From positions 1 through 64,000 of the forward strand of contig CACFYN010000001.1 of NCBI GenBank assembly GCA_902570525.1: a stretch of 64,000 bases of DNA. The letters are read 5' to 3'. Positions 27,752-37,331 of this stretch are shown piece by piece. Positions within the stretch are counted from its first letter, which is position 1. Each line of letters begins with the position of its first letter. The DNA is from an uncultured Pelagibacteraceae bacterium (GTDB taxonomy: Bacteria; Pseudomonadota; Alphaproteobacteria; Pelagibacterales; Pelagibacteraceae). Below the pieces are notes generated by a model, which saw only the letters and a program-made list of their open reading frames with translations, did no database searches and had not been told where the DNA came from. Both the position numbers and the translations under genes were made by a program.

Positions 27752-28597
27752 ATGGATCTAAATAAAATTTTGCCTAAGGATGGTCCACCTATAGATCAAG
27801 TTAAAAAATATATAGAAAAATATAAAAATGACTTAATAGTTATTAAATATGGAGGAAATGTTTTTATTGATAGAAACATTTTTAATAACTTTATAGAAGA
27901 TATAAGTATTTTAAATAAACTGGGTCTGTCAATCGTCGTAATTCATGGTGGAGGACCTAGAATAAAAAGAGAGCTAGATAAATCAAATATCGTATCAAAG
28001 TTTATTAGAGGATTACGAGTGACAGATGCAAAAGTTATAAATATTGTTGAAAAGGTACTAATTGAGTTTAATGAAGATATAGTTTCTTCTTTAAAAGAAA
28101 AAGGTGTTAAAGCTATATCTTTAAATACAAAGCAAAACTGTGCGATTGAAGTGATACCGGAAGCTAAAGAGCTAGGATTTGTTGGAATACCAGACAGAAT
28201 TGATGTTGATACTATTAAGGATAAAATTGAAAATAAATTAATACCAATAATATCTCCTCTTGGACTCGGAAGTAATAATCAAGCATTTAATATAAATGGT
28301 GACATTGCAGCTGGAGCTATTGCCAAGTCTCTGAGCTGTAGAAGATTATTACTAATGACAAATGTTGAGGGTGTATTAGATAAAAATAAAAAACTAATAC
28401 AAGAAATAACTTCATCAGAAATCTTAGATATGGTTAAAAATGGTACTATCACAGAAGGAATGATACCCAAGATTAATACTTGTTTAGATGCAATAAATAA
28501 TGGTGTTACTGCAGTTGCTATTATAGATGGAAGAAAGAAACATTCTGTACTATTTGAAATTTTCTCAGATAAAGGTTCGGGGACTTTAATTAGGTAA
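27752..28597 (+). CDS. argB: Acetylglutamate kinase
   Basis: VIKYGGNVF, VVIHGGGPRI, FNINGDIAAGAIA, GMIPKINTCLDAI. Confidence 0.93.
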   Translation: MDLNKILPKDGPPIDQVKKYIEKYKNDLIVIKYGGNVFIDRNIFNNFIEDISILNKLGLSIVVIHGGGPRIKRELDKSNIVSKFIRGLRVTDAKVINIVEKVLIEFNEDIVSSLKEKGVKAISLNTKQNCAIEVIPEAKELGFVGIPDRIDVDTIKDKIENKLIPIISPLGLGSNNQAFNINGDIAAGAIAKSLSCRRLLLMTNVEGVLDKNKKLIQEITSSEILDMVKNGTITEGMIPKINTCLDAINNGVTAVAIIDGRKKHSVLFEIFSDKGSGTLIR

Positions 28598-28606
28598 TTA
28601 TTTAAA

Positions 28607-29278
28607 ATGAAAGAACTTAAAACTAAAAAAAATTTATTATTAGATTTAGATGGAACTGTTTATCAAGACTTAGAGGCCGTTTTTGGACAAGTTTCCAGAT
28701 TAATGACAAAATATATTTCTGAAAAATTAAATATAGATTTAATTAAGGCCAAAGAATTACAAACCAATTATTTTTATAAATATAATACTAGTCTCAATGG
28801 ATTAATGATACATCATGATATTCAACCAAAAGAATTCCTAAAGTATGTTCATAATATAGATCTTTCCTTTATGAAGAAAGATACAGTTTTGAGGGAACAA
28901 CTAGAGAATTTAGATATGAGAAAATTAATTTTTACAAATGGAAGTACTGATCATGCAAAGAATGTGCTTACTCATTTAGGTATTGAAGATTTATTTGAGG
29001 GGATATTTGATATCAGCGATGCTGAGTACAGACCTAAGCCAGAACCAAAAGCATTTGATTTAATGGTAAAAAAATTTGGGATAGATCCAAATAACACAAT
29101 TTATATAGAAGATATTGCTAAAAATTTATCAATAGGCAAACAAAGGGGTTGCACAACTGTTTGGTTAATAAATGATGAACAGTGGGGCAAAATGGAGTCC
29201 GACAAAGATTACATTGATTACAAAATTGAAAATCTATCTTTATTTTTAAAAGAAATAAGGTTATTAAAAAGTAAATAA
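28607..29278 (+). CDS. HAD hydrolase, pyrimidine 5'-nucleotidase-like
   Basis: LLLDLDGTVY, LIFTNGSTDHAKNVL, YIEDIAKNLSIGKQRG. Confidence 0.8.
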   Translation: MKELKTKKNLLLDLDGTVYQDLEAVFGQVSRLMTKYISEKLNIDLIKAKELQTNYFYKYNTSLNGLMIHHDIQPKEFLKYVHNIDLSFMKKDTVLREQLENLDMRKLIFTNGSTDHAKNVLTHLGIEDLFEGIFDISDAEYRPKPEPKAFDLMVKKFGIDPNNTIYIEDIAKNLSIGKQRGCTTVWLINDEQWGKMESDKDYIDYKIENLSLFLKEIRLLKSK

Positions 29279-29281
29279 ATT

Positions 29282-30109
29282 ATGACTATTGAAAAAATTA
29301 TAAATGAAGCTTGGGAAAATAAAGATCAAGTAAATCAGAATTCTGATCAATCCTTAAAAGATGCTGTTAATCAAATTATTGATGATTTAGACAGCGGAAA
29401 AGCAAGAGTAGCTGAAAAGATTAATGGTGAGTGGAAAACTCATCAATATCTAAAAAAAGCTATCATGTTAAGTTTTAGAATGTATCCAATGGAAAATTTA
29501 AATGGTCCATACAGCAGCTGGTATGACAAAGCTCATTTACTAAAAGGAAAAACAGCTGGATGGACAAAAGAAGATCATGAAAAAGCTGGTTTTAGAATGG
29601 TTCCAAATTCACCAGTAAGAAAAGGATCATTTGTTGGAAAAAATGCAGTTTTGATGCCGTGTTATGTAAATATCGGAGCATATATTGATGAAGGGACAAT
29701 GATGGACACGTTTAGTCGTGCTGGAAGCTGTTGTCAGATTGGAAAAAATTGTCATATCTCTGCAGGTTCTGGAATTGGGGGCGTCTTGGAACCCGCTCAA
29801 GCATTACCAACAATTATTGAAGATAATGTTTTTGTTGGTGCGATGTCTGAGGTTGTCGAAGGTGTGATAGTTGGAGAAGGCTCTGTATTAAGTATGGGAA
29901 TGCTGATTACTCAAAGCACTAAAATAGTAACGCGTTCAACAGGTGAGATTACTTATGGAAAAATTCCTCCATACTCAGTTGTTGTACCAGGTTCTTTGCC
30001 AGATAAAAACAATCCATCTGCACCATCTTTAAGCTGTGCAGTGATTATTAAACAAGTTGATGAAAAAACGAGATCTAAAACATCAGTTAACGATCTTTTA
30101 AGAGAGTAA
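29282..30109 (+). CDS. dapD: 2,3,4,5-tetrahydropyridine-2,6-dicarboxylate N-succinyltransferase
   Basis: Hexapeptide repeats; YVNIGAYIDEGTMMDTFSRAGSCCQIGKNCHISAGSGIGGVLEP. Confidence 0.94.
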   Translation: MTIEKIINEAWENKDQVNQNSDQSLKDAVNQIIDDLDSGKARVAEKINGEWKTHQYLKKAIMLSFRMYPMENLNGPYSSWYDKAHLLKGKTAGWTKEDHEKAGFRMVPNSPVRKGSFVGKNAVLMPCYVNIGAYIDEGTMMDTFSRAGSCCQIGKNCHISAGSGIGGVLEPAQALPTIIEDNVFVGAMSEVVEGVIVGEGSVLSMGMLITQSTKIVTRSTGEITYGKIPPYSVVVPGSLPDKNNPSAPSLSCAVIIKQVDEKTRSKTSVNDLLRE

Positions 30110-30111
30110 AA

Positions 30112-31269
30112 ATGCAAAAAATTAATGAGCTTCAATTAGCTAAAGAGCTAATAAGGTTTCCATCTATAACACCAACAGATGCTGGTGTGATGAGATTTTT
30201 AGAAAAGAAATTAAAAAGACTTGGTTTTAAAACAAAAATATTAGAATTTAGAGAAAAAAAATCTAAACCAGTTAAAAATTTATACGCAAGGTTGGGGAAT
30301 AAAGCGCCTAATTTTTGCTTTGCTGGACATTTAGATATTGTGCCTCCAGGTAATATTAAATACTGGACAGTTAACCCTTTTAATCCATCTGTTAAACAAG
30401 GTCACCTAATTGGGAGGGGTGCAAATGATATGAAAGGTTCTGTTGCTGCTTTTGTTTCGGCTGTGAGTATATTTTTAAATAATAACAAAAAATTTAAAGG
30501 ATCAATTAGTTTTTTAATTACTGGGGATGAGGAAGGCGATGCAATTAATGGAACAAAAAAAGTTATAGACTATCTTAAAAAGAAGAAGGAAAAAATTAAT
30601 TTTTGTTTAGTGGGTGAGCCTACTAATCCAAATAGATTAGGTGAAATGATTAAAATAGGTCGTAGGGGTAGTTTAACTGGAATACTTACAATACTTGGCA
30701 TTCAAGGGCATGTTGCTTATCCACATAGAGCAAATAATCCTTCAACAACATTAATAAAAATTTTAAATGAATTAAAAAATATTAAACTTGATAAAGGAAC
30801 AAAAAATTTTCAACCATCAAACCTAGAGGTTACAAAAATTAATATAGATAATAATGCTGATAATGTTATTCCAAGAATGGCTCAAGCCACTTTTAATATT
30901 AGATATAATGATAAACATTCATCAGATTCTTTGAAAAAAAAACTTAACAAAGTATTTAGTAAAATTAGTAAAAAAAATAAATCTAAATTTAAAATAGAAT
31001 ATAGAGTATCTGGTGAAGCTTTTTTAACAAAACCAAATGCAACAACATTTATGGTTCAAAATATCGTAAAAAAAATAACAAAAATAAAACCAAAGCTTTC
31101 TACAACTGGTGGAACTTCAGATGCTAGGTTTATAAAGAATATATCTCCTTGTTTAGAGTTTGGATTGGTTGGTAAAACTATGCACAAAGTTGATGAAGCA
31201 GTATCTTTGAGTGATTTGAAAAAATTAACAAAAATTTATTCTTTAATTTTAGATAATTATTTTTCGTGA
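30112..31269 (+). CDS. dapE: Succinyl-diaminopimelate desuccinylase
   Basis: M20 peptidase family: FAGHLDIVPPG, GRGANDMKGSVAAF, TGDEEGDAINGT. Confidence 0.92.
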   Translation: MQKINELQLAKELIRFPSITPTDAGVMRFLEKKLKRLGFKTKILEFREKKSKPVKNLYARLGNKAPNFCFAGHLDIVPPGNIKYWTVNPFNPSVKQGHLIGRGANDMKGSVAAFVSAVSIFLNNNKKFKGSISFLITGDEEGDAINGTKKVIDYLKKKKEKINFCLVGEPTNPNRLGEMIKIGRRGSLTGILTILGIQGHVAYPHRANNPSTTLIKILNELKNIKLDKGTKNFQPSNLEVTKINIDNNADNVIPRMAQATFNIRYNDKHSSDSLKKKLNKVFSKISKKNKSKFKIEYRVSGEAFLTKPNATTFMVQNIVKKITKIKPKLSTTGGTSDARFIKNISPCLEFGLVGKTMHKVDEAVSLSDLKKLTKIYSLILDNYFS

Positions 31270-32192
31270 AAACTGCAATAATTTCATCGGATACCTCTAT
31301 AAATCATTTAACAGGCGATGGTCATCCAGAACAACCAAAAAGAGTTTTAGCTATTAAAGAAAAATTAAAAAAACATAAAAATTTAATTTGGGATAAGCCA
31401 AGTACTTTTGATCATGATATTTTAAAAAAAGCGCATAATGAAAATTATATTGATATGGTTAAAAAAAGTTTTCCAAATGAGGGAATAAAATTTTTAGATG
31501 GAGACACTATTATCTCTCCTGGTAGCAAAGATGCTACAATTGATGCTGTTGGTTCTGTGATTAAAGCAATTGACGGGGTTGAAAATAAAAAATTTAAAAA
31601 TGCATTTTGTGCAGTACGTCCACCTGGTCATCATGCTGAAAAAGATAAAGCGATGGGATTTTGTATTTATAATAATTGTGCTGTTGCAGCACATTATCTT
31701 ATTGATAAATTTAATTATAAAAGAGTAGCTATATTCGATCCTGATGTTCATCATGGAAATGGGACTCAAGATATTTTTTATGATAACAAAAACGTTTTAT
31801 ACCTATCAACCCATCAATATCCATTTTATCCTGGAACTGGAAGCGACAAAGAAAAAGGAAATCATGATAATATTTTCAATGTACCACTGCCAGCAGGAAC
31901 AAATACCGAAGAATATTTAAGTGCATTAGATAAAGTTTTAGATAAATTAGCAAAATTTAGGCCAGAATTTTTGATTTTTAGTATGGGTTTTGATGCAAAT
32001 ATAGCTGATCCACTTGCTCAATTTGAATTACAATCTGAAGATTTTTATGAAATTACAAAAAGAACACTTAAAGCAACTAATGAGTTTACAAAAGGTAAAG
32101 TTATATCAGTATTAGAAGGTGGGTATGACCTTAATGCTCTTGCTCAAAGTGCCTTCAATCATGTAAACGCTCTATCTGAAAACAAAACATGA
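31266..32192 (+). CDS. Histone deacetylase-like (HDAC/AcuC/AphA superfamily) deacetylase
   Basis: AVRPPGHHAEKDKAMGFCIYNNCAVAA, FDPDVHHGNGTQDIFY, STHQYPFYPGTG, VLEGGYDLNAL. Confidence 0.88.
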   Translation: MKTAIISSDTSINHLTGDGHPEQPKRVLAIKEKLKKHKNLIWDKPSTFDHDILKKAHNENYIDMVKKSFPNEGIKFLDGDTIISPGSKDATIDAVGSVIKAIDGVENKKFKNAFCAVRPPGHHAEKDKAMGFCIYNNCAVAAHYLIDKFNYKRVAIFDPDVHHGNGTQDIFYDNKNVLYLSTHQYPFYPGTGSDKEKGNHDNIFNVPLPAGTNTEEYLSALDKVLDKLAKFRPEFLIFSMGFDANIADPLAQFELQSEDFYEITKRTLKATNEFTKGKVISVLEGGYDLNALAQSAFNHVNALSENKT

Positions 32193-32659
32193 AATTATAT
32201 AAAATAAAAAAATCAAATATCGACAAAAAAGGTCTTTACGCTAAAAAAAATATTAAAAGTGGTACTAGAATAATTCAATATAAAGGGAAAATTATAACTA
32301 ATAGTGAAGTTGAGCGTAACCCCAAATATGATAATGACAAAGATATATACTTATTTGATATTAATAAAAGGTATTCACTAGACGGCGATTACTCGTGGAA
32401 CGTAGCTAAAAATATAAATCATAGTTGTGATCCAAACTGCGAAGTCGATGGTACTGGATATAAAATTTATGTAACAGCAATAAAAAATATTAAAAAAAAT
32501 GAAGAGCTAACATATGATTATGGATTTTCATATGATGAGGATTATAAACAGTTTCCATGCAAGTGCCGCGCAAAAAATTGTTGTGGTTATATAGTAAGAT
32601 CAGAAAGTCGATGGAGAATAAATAAAAAATTTAGAAAAAGCTCTAGAATTAATAAATAA
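32189..32659 (+). CDS. SET-domain protein-lysine methyltransferase with post-SET-like Cys cluster
   Basis: KGLYAKKNIKSGTRIIQYKGK, NINHSCDPNCEV, NEELTYDYGF, PCKCRAKNCCGYIV. Confidence 0.85.
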   Translation: MKLYKIKKSNIDKKGLYAKKNIKSGTRIIQYKGKIITNSEVERNPKYDNDKDIYLFDINKRYSLDGDYSWNVAKNINHSCDPNCEVDGTGYKIYVTAIKNIKKNEELTYDYGFSYDEDYKQFPCKCRAKNCCGYIVRSESRWRINKKFRKSSRINK

Positions 32660-33389
32660 CTTTTTTAAGAAATAAGCCACTAGGTGGTGCTGGAGGTGCA
32701 CAAAATATTCTTTTTTTTGATAAAGTTACATTTTTAAACTTCTTTAAATCCCATTTTCCCTCTCCTAGATATTTAAGACAACCTACCATTGATCTAACTT
32801 GTGTTTGAAGAAATGACCTAGATCTAAATTCAATGAATATTTGATTTTTTTTTTTTAATATTTTTACTTTTTCTAAAGTTCTTATGGGGCTCTTTGCTGA
32901 ACATGAAGAAGCTCTAAAGGTTGAAAAATCTTTTTTTCCAACTAGAAATTTTGCACCTCTTTTAATATTTTCTAAATTGATTTTTTTTCTTATATGCCAA
33001 ACTCTATTTTTATTAATTGTTGGAACACTTTCTCTATTTAAGATTATATACTGATATATTCTAGCTTTAGCTGAATATCTTGAATGAAATTTTTCATTTC
33101 TTTTCTTTATATTTAATATTGAAATCATACTTTTATTAAGTAAAAAATTTAATCTGTTTAGAAATCTATTAATATCCAAAATTTTAATTTTAGTATCAAA
33201 ATGAGCAGACTGTGAAATTGCATGGACACCTGCATCTAATCTTCCTTGACCAACTACTGATATTTTTTCTTTCAAGATTTTTTCTAATGATTTTTCAATG
33301 GTTTTCTGAACTGATTTCCCTTTTGGTTGAGATTGCCAACCAATAAACCCTGTTCCAACATATTCTATAAGAATCTGATATCTAAACAT
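32649..33389 (-). CDS. truA: tRNA pseudouridine synthase A
   Basis: QILIEYVGTGFIGWQSQPKGKSVQ, GRLDAGVHAISQSAHFD, RSFLQTQVRSMVG. Confidence 0.94.
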   Translation of the reverse strand: MFRYQILIEYVGTGFIGWQSQPKGKSVQKTIEKSLEKILKEKISVVGQGRLDAGVHAISQSAHFDTKIKILDINRFLNRLNFLLNKSMISILNIKKRNEKFHSRYSAKARIYQYIILNRESVPTINKNRVWHIRKKINLENIKRGAKFLVGKKDFSTFRASSCSAKSPIRTLEKVKILKKKNQIFIEFRSRSFLQTQVRSMVGCLKYLGEGKWDLKKFKNVTLSKKRIFCAPPAPPSGLFLKKVIY

Positions 33390-34320
33390 TATTTAGGTTT
33401 GAACCTTTTTTTATCCTTGATCCAAGTAAAAATTCACCTATTTTTTGAACTTTCTTTCCCTCTCTTTGAATTTCAGCTATTTTTAAGGATCCTTCCTTAC
33501 ATCCTATCTCTAGATTTTGGCCTAAAACAATTCCTGGCTCACCCTTTGAATTTCCTACCTCTGCTTTAAGTATTTTATATCTTTCTCCTTTAAAGGTAAA
33601 CCATGCTCCAGGAGATGGAAATAATCCATTTATTAATCCTAATATTTCCTCTGCCTTGATATTCCAATTTATTTTACCTTCAGTCTTTTCAATTTTATTT
33701 GCATAAGTTGCTTTATCATGTTCTTGCTCTATAAAATTTGCTTTGCCGTCTATAATATTATCTATTTCATCAAGTATTTTTTCTGATGCGATTAACGAAA
33801 GTTTTTCAGATATTGTCTCAGAATTATCTTGTTTTTTAATTTCAATTTCATATTTATTGCATACTGGACCAGAATCTAGTTTATTATTAATTTTCATTAC
33901 ACTAATTCCAGTTTTTTTATCTAAATTAATTATTGCTCTTTGTATTGGTGCAGCCCCTCTCCAACTTGGCAAAATTGATGCATGAATATTTATAAATCCT
34001 TTTTTTGTTAAATTTAAAAAACTTTCAGGCAATAATTTTCCATAAGCGACCACTATTGCAAGATCTGCATCAAGGTTTTTAAGAAAGCTTTCTTCTATAG
34101 AATTTCCTTTTAGGACATCTGGAGTTCTAGCTTCAATGTTTAAGGTTTCTGCCATAAGATGAACGGGAGATTTTTGAGTTTTCATTCCTCTACTTGATTT
34201 TTTAGGAGGTTGAGAATAAACAACAGAAACTGGATATCCATTTTGATATAACGATTTTAATATAGGCACAGCAAAAATTGGTGTTCCCATAAAAATAATT
34301 TTTTTAAGCATTCTATACAA
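33382..34320 (-). CDS. fmt: Methionyl-tRNA formyltransferase
   Basis: IFMGTPIFAVPIL, FINIHASILPSWRGAAPIQRAI, KLDSGPV. Confidence 0.94.
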   Translation of the reverse strand: MYRMLKKIIFMGTPIFAVPILKSLYQNGYPVSVVYSQPPKKSSRGMKTQKSPVHLMAETLNIEARTPDVLKGNSIEESFLKNLDADLAIVVAYGKLLPESFLNLTKKGFINIHASILPSWRGAAPIQRAIINLDKKTGISVMKINNKLDSGPVCNKYEIEIKKQDNSETISEKLSLIASEKILDEIDNIIDGKANFIEQEHDKATYANKIEKTEGKINWNIKAEEILGLINGLFPSPGAWFTFKGERYKILKAEVGNSKGEPGIVLGQNLEIGCKEGSLKIAEIQREGKKVQKIGEFLLGSRIKKGSNLNNV

Positions 34321-34837
34321 CTATTCTATCTGGATTTTTTTTCGCTTTAGATAATTTTTTAATAATTAAATCTTTTTTTAATTTTGATAAATAATCAATT
34401 ATAAGTTTACCGTCTAAATGATTTATTTCATGTTGAATGCAGGTAGATAAGAGATTATCACATTCCATCACTTTTTTTTTTCCTTTAATATCTATGTATT
34501 CAATTAGACAGGTCTTAGGTCTCTCAATTTTAATAAAGGTGTCAGGTATTGATAAACAACCTTCCTCGTATACAGATTTTTCACTACTCATTTTCCTCAC
34601 TATTGGATTGATAAAACATAATGGTGTTTTTTTTTCCTCTTTTTGCGAAACATCTAAAACAATTATCCTTTTTGGTATTCCAACTTGGATTGATGCTAAA
34701 CCGATTCCTTTATGATGATACATTGTCTCAAACATATCATTCACCAGTTTCTTTTCATCGTTTGTTATTTTTTCAATTGGTTGAGATTTTTTACGTAAAA
34801 CTTCGTCTGGCACAGTGATTAATTTTTTAATGGTCAT
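34313..34837 (-). CDS. def: Peptide deformylase
   Basis: GIGLASIQVGIPKRI, EEGCLSIPD, QHEINHLDGKL. Confidence 0.95.
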   Translation of the reverse strand: MTIKKLITVPDEVLRKKSQPIEKITNDEKKLVNDMFETMYHHKGIGLASIQVGIPKRIIVLDVSQKEEKKTPLCFINPIVRKMSSEKSVYEEGCLSIPDTFIKIERPKTCLIEYIDIKGKKKVMECDNLLSTCIQHEINHLDGKLIIDYLSKLKKDLIIKKLSKAKKNPDRIVV

Positions 34838-34850
34838 AAAACTTATTCTT

Positions 34851-36605
34851 TTATACTTTTACAGGAATAACTTGAAGAATGATATCATTTCTAATTTTAT
34901 CAATATTAAGTTTATTTAAAGTACTAATGATGAAATATAATGTTTCTGTCCCAAGATTTTTTAAATCATCCTCTCCAATAATTTCAACTAATCTCAGTAA
35001 AATCATTGCTGTCTCACCGTCGTTAATCATAACTTCAATATCAGTCGGAATATTTGATTTATCTAAATCTAAAATACTCTCATACTTTTCAGGAATTTCA
35101 ATCCCATCAGAAATTAAGGACTCAATAACTATGTTATCTTTAGTTGAAAAAAAATATTTTTTATTTTTCTTTAATTTTTTAAATCTTTTATTTAAATCTT
35201 TTTCTACTTTGTCTTTAGAGATTTTGCCATCAAAGTAGTTGATTAATCTGGATTGGTGTAAAATTTTATTATTATACTTTATTTTTTGGTTTTCATCTTT
35301 GACCCTTGCTATTTGTATGTTGTAAAAATCTAAGGCTTGGTTTGTCAAATCATCTTTATTAATATTTCGAATTAATTTGATTAATTCTTTATCAAAAGCA
35401 TTATTGAGATTATCGTCATCAAACTCTTTTTTAAGAAGTTCTAATAATAACATTTGATTTTGAGGTTCTTTAGAGACTAAAAAGGCCTGATATAAAAGTG
35501 CTCTAGCCTCATAGCTTGGTAAAAGTTTGTAAGCGTCAAATACAGAAACTAACTGATAAATATTAAACTGAAATCTAGTATACAAATCTAATAAATCAGA
35601 CTCCTTATAACTTCCATTATTTGTAGCATTTTCAAATGATCTTATTTTTTCTCTATCATCTAAATCAACTTCATTTGCTTTTGTTAATAAATTATTAGAC
35701 GACAAATACTGCCAAATAATTTTTTTTGTTTTTTTATTTGGTTCGAATGAAAAATTTTCATTTGCCAAATATGTTAAGTGGAATTCTAATAAACTTTTTT
35801 CAGATATATCAACTTCAATATTTTCTGAATATCCAATCAAAAAATTAAAAATATTATCAAAAAATTCATCCTCATACCCACTTTCTTTAAACAAGTCGTA
35901 TTGTAGCTGAGCAATTTCTTTTTTATTCTCATTGATAAGGCAATATATTTGGAATTTAGTAATATAATTATCTTTTGGAAGGTTTTTTATAAAAGAAAAT
36001 AACTCACAAGATTTCTCAATTTTTGCAAGAGATAAATTTTGATTTAAATAATATTTTATTAGACTAAGGTTATAATTTTCATAATCATTTTTTACCAAAA
36101 ATTCTTTAATTAACTCTAAATCATTATTTTTAATTAACCAATTTATTTTTAAATTAATAAAATCTTGAGTATTTATATTCTCGTTTGGAGGAAAAGAATT
36201 TGTTAAAATTAGTTTATTATAAATATTTTTTGCGTCATATGATAAATTCAATTTATGTATTTTTTCAACTATTTGAATTATTTTATCTCCATCTGACTTT
36301 TCCCACATATCAATTGTTAAGTCATTTTCGTCAGGATCATACAGCCCAACTAAATTATTTTCATCTTGATTAAATTTCTCATCTTGCTCAACAGAAATTA
36401 AATTTGTTGAATTTAAATTATTTATTGATGTTTGATTATTATTCTTATTTAAATTCTCTTTTTTTTTAATTATTTCATTATTTTTTTTATTATTTTCTAA
36501 ATTCCAAATATCTACAGTTTCATTTGCAAAAGATGGTGAAATAATTAAAAAGTAGCTAAAAAGAAATATGAAAATATTTCTACTTAACAATTTTAAAATT
36601 TTCAT
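34851..36605 (-). CDS. Hypothetical exported protein, 584 aa, helical repeat-like
   Basis: Signal peptide MKILKLLSRNIFIFLFSYFLIISPSFA; no family recognised. Confidence 0.65.
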   Translation of the reverse strand: MKILKLLSRNIFIFLFSYFLIISPSFANETVDIWNLENNKKNNEIIKKKENLNKNNNQTSINNLNSTNLISVEQDEKFNQDENNLVGLYDPDENDLTIDMWEKSDGDKIIQIVEKIHKLNLSYDAKNIYNKLILTNSFPPNENINTQDFINLKINWLIKNNDLELIKEFLVKNDYENYNLSLIKYYLNQNLSLAKIEKSCELFSFIKNLPKDNYITKFQIYCLINENKKEIAQLQYDLFKESGYEDEFFDNIFNFLIGYSENIEVDISEKSLLEFHLTYLANENFSFEPNKKTKKIIWQYLSSNNLLTKANEVDLDDREKIRSFENATNNGSYKESDLLDLYTRFQFNIYQLVSVFDAYKLLPSYEARALLYQAFLVSKEPQNQMLLLELLKKEFDDDNLNNAFDKELIKLIRNINKDDLTNQALDFYNIQIARVKDENQKIKYNNKILHQSRLINYFDGKISKDKVEKDLNKRFKKLKKNKKYFFSTKDNIVIESLISDGIEIPEKYESILDLDKSNIPTDIEVMINDGETAMILLRLVEIIGEDDLKNLGTETLYFIISTLNKLNIDKIRNDIILQVIPVKV

Positions 36606-36765
36606 TAGGTATTATTTTTTCAATATTTTTATTTGGTGCAGGAAAATTAATTTGATCTACCATAATTAATATTATAAAAAAAAGAAAAACTATTAAGGAT
36701 AATTTTATAACCAATTTAATGTAGTTGTTAGATTTACCTATGGTTGTTTTTTTATAAAAATGCAT
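36580..36765 (-). CDS. Small single-TM hypothetical protein, 61 aa
   Basis: ORF with one TM, overlaps the start of the 584-aa gene by 26 bp. Confidence 0.5.
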   Translation of the reverse strand: MHFYKKTTIGKSNNYIKLVIKLSLIVFLFFIILIMVDQINFPAPNKNIEKIIPNENFKIVK

Positions 36766-36827
36766 ATAACTTTTAATATTTTCAAATTAAGACAAATTTG
36801 TGTTTTTTCAATACCGAAACTGAAAGA

Positions 36828-37331
36828 ATGAAAAAAAACCTAGTATTAGTAGGCATGATGGGCAGTGGTAAATCCACAATTGGAAAGGTAATTTCAAGAA
36901 AGAGTGGGTTAAAGTTTATAGATACTGATGAGTTAATAGAAATTCAGGAAAAAATGAAAATTAGAGAAATATTTAAAAATAAAGGCGAAGATTTTTTCAG
37001 ACAAATTGAGGAAAAAATAATTTTAAAAGTAATGAAACTAGATGGGCATGTAATAGCTGTTGGTGGAGGAGCTTTTATAAATCCAAAAGTAAGAAAAGAA
37101 ATAAATAAAAATGGTATATCTTTTTGGTTAAATTGGAAAGAAGATGTATTAATTAAAAGAATTAGATATAATAAAAAAAGACCAAAAGTAACCGATCTAA
37201 CTTTGCAAGAGCTTAGAAAATTAATAGTTTCAAGATCTAAAATTTATATTAAAGCGGATTTTAAAATAAATTGTGATAAATTAGATAAGTTCCAAATTAC
37301 AAAAAATATTCTTGAGTTTTATGAAAAATAG
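36828..37331 (+). CDS. aroK: Shikimate kinase
   Basis: LVLVGMMGSGKSTIGKVISRKSGLKFIDTDELIE, AVGGGAF; start set at MKKNLVL. Confidence 0.93.
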   Translation: MKKNLVLVGMMGSGKSTIGKVISRKSGLKFIDTDELIEIQEKMKIREIFKNKGEDFFRQIEEKIILKVMKLDGHVIAVGGGAFINPKVRKEINKNGISFWLNWKEDVLIKRIRYNKKRPKVTDLTLQELRKLIVSRSKIYIKADFKINCDKLDKFQITKNILEFYEK

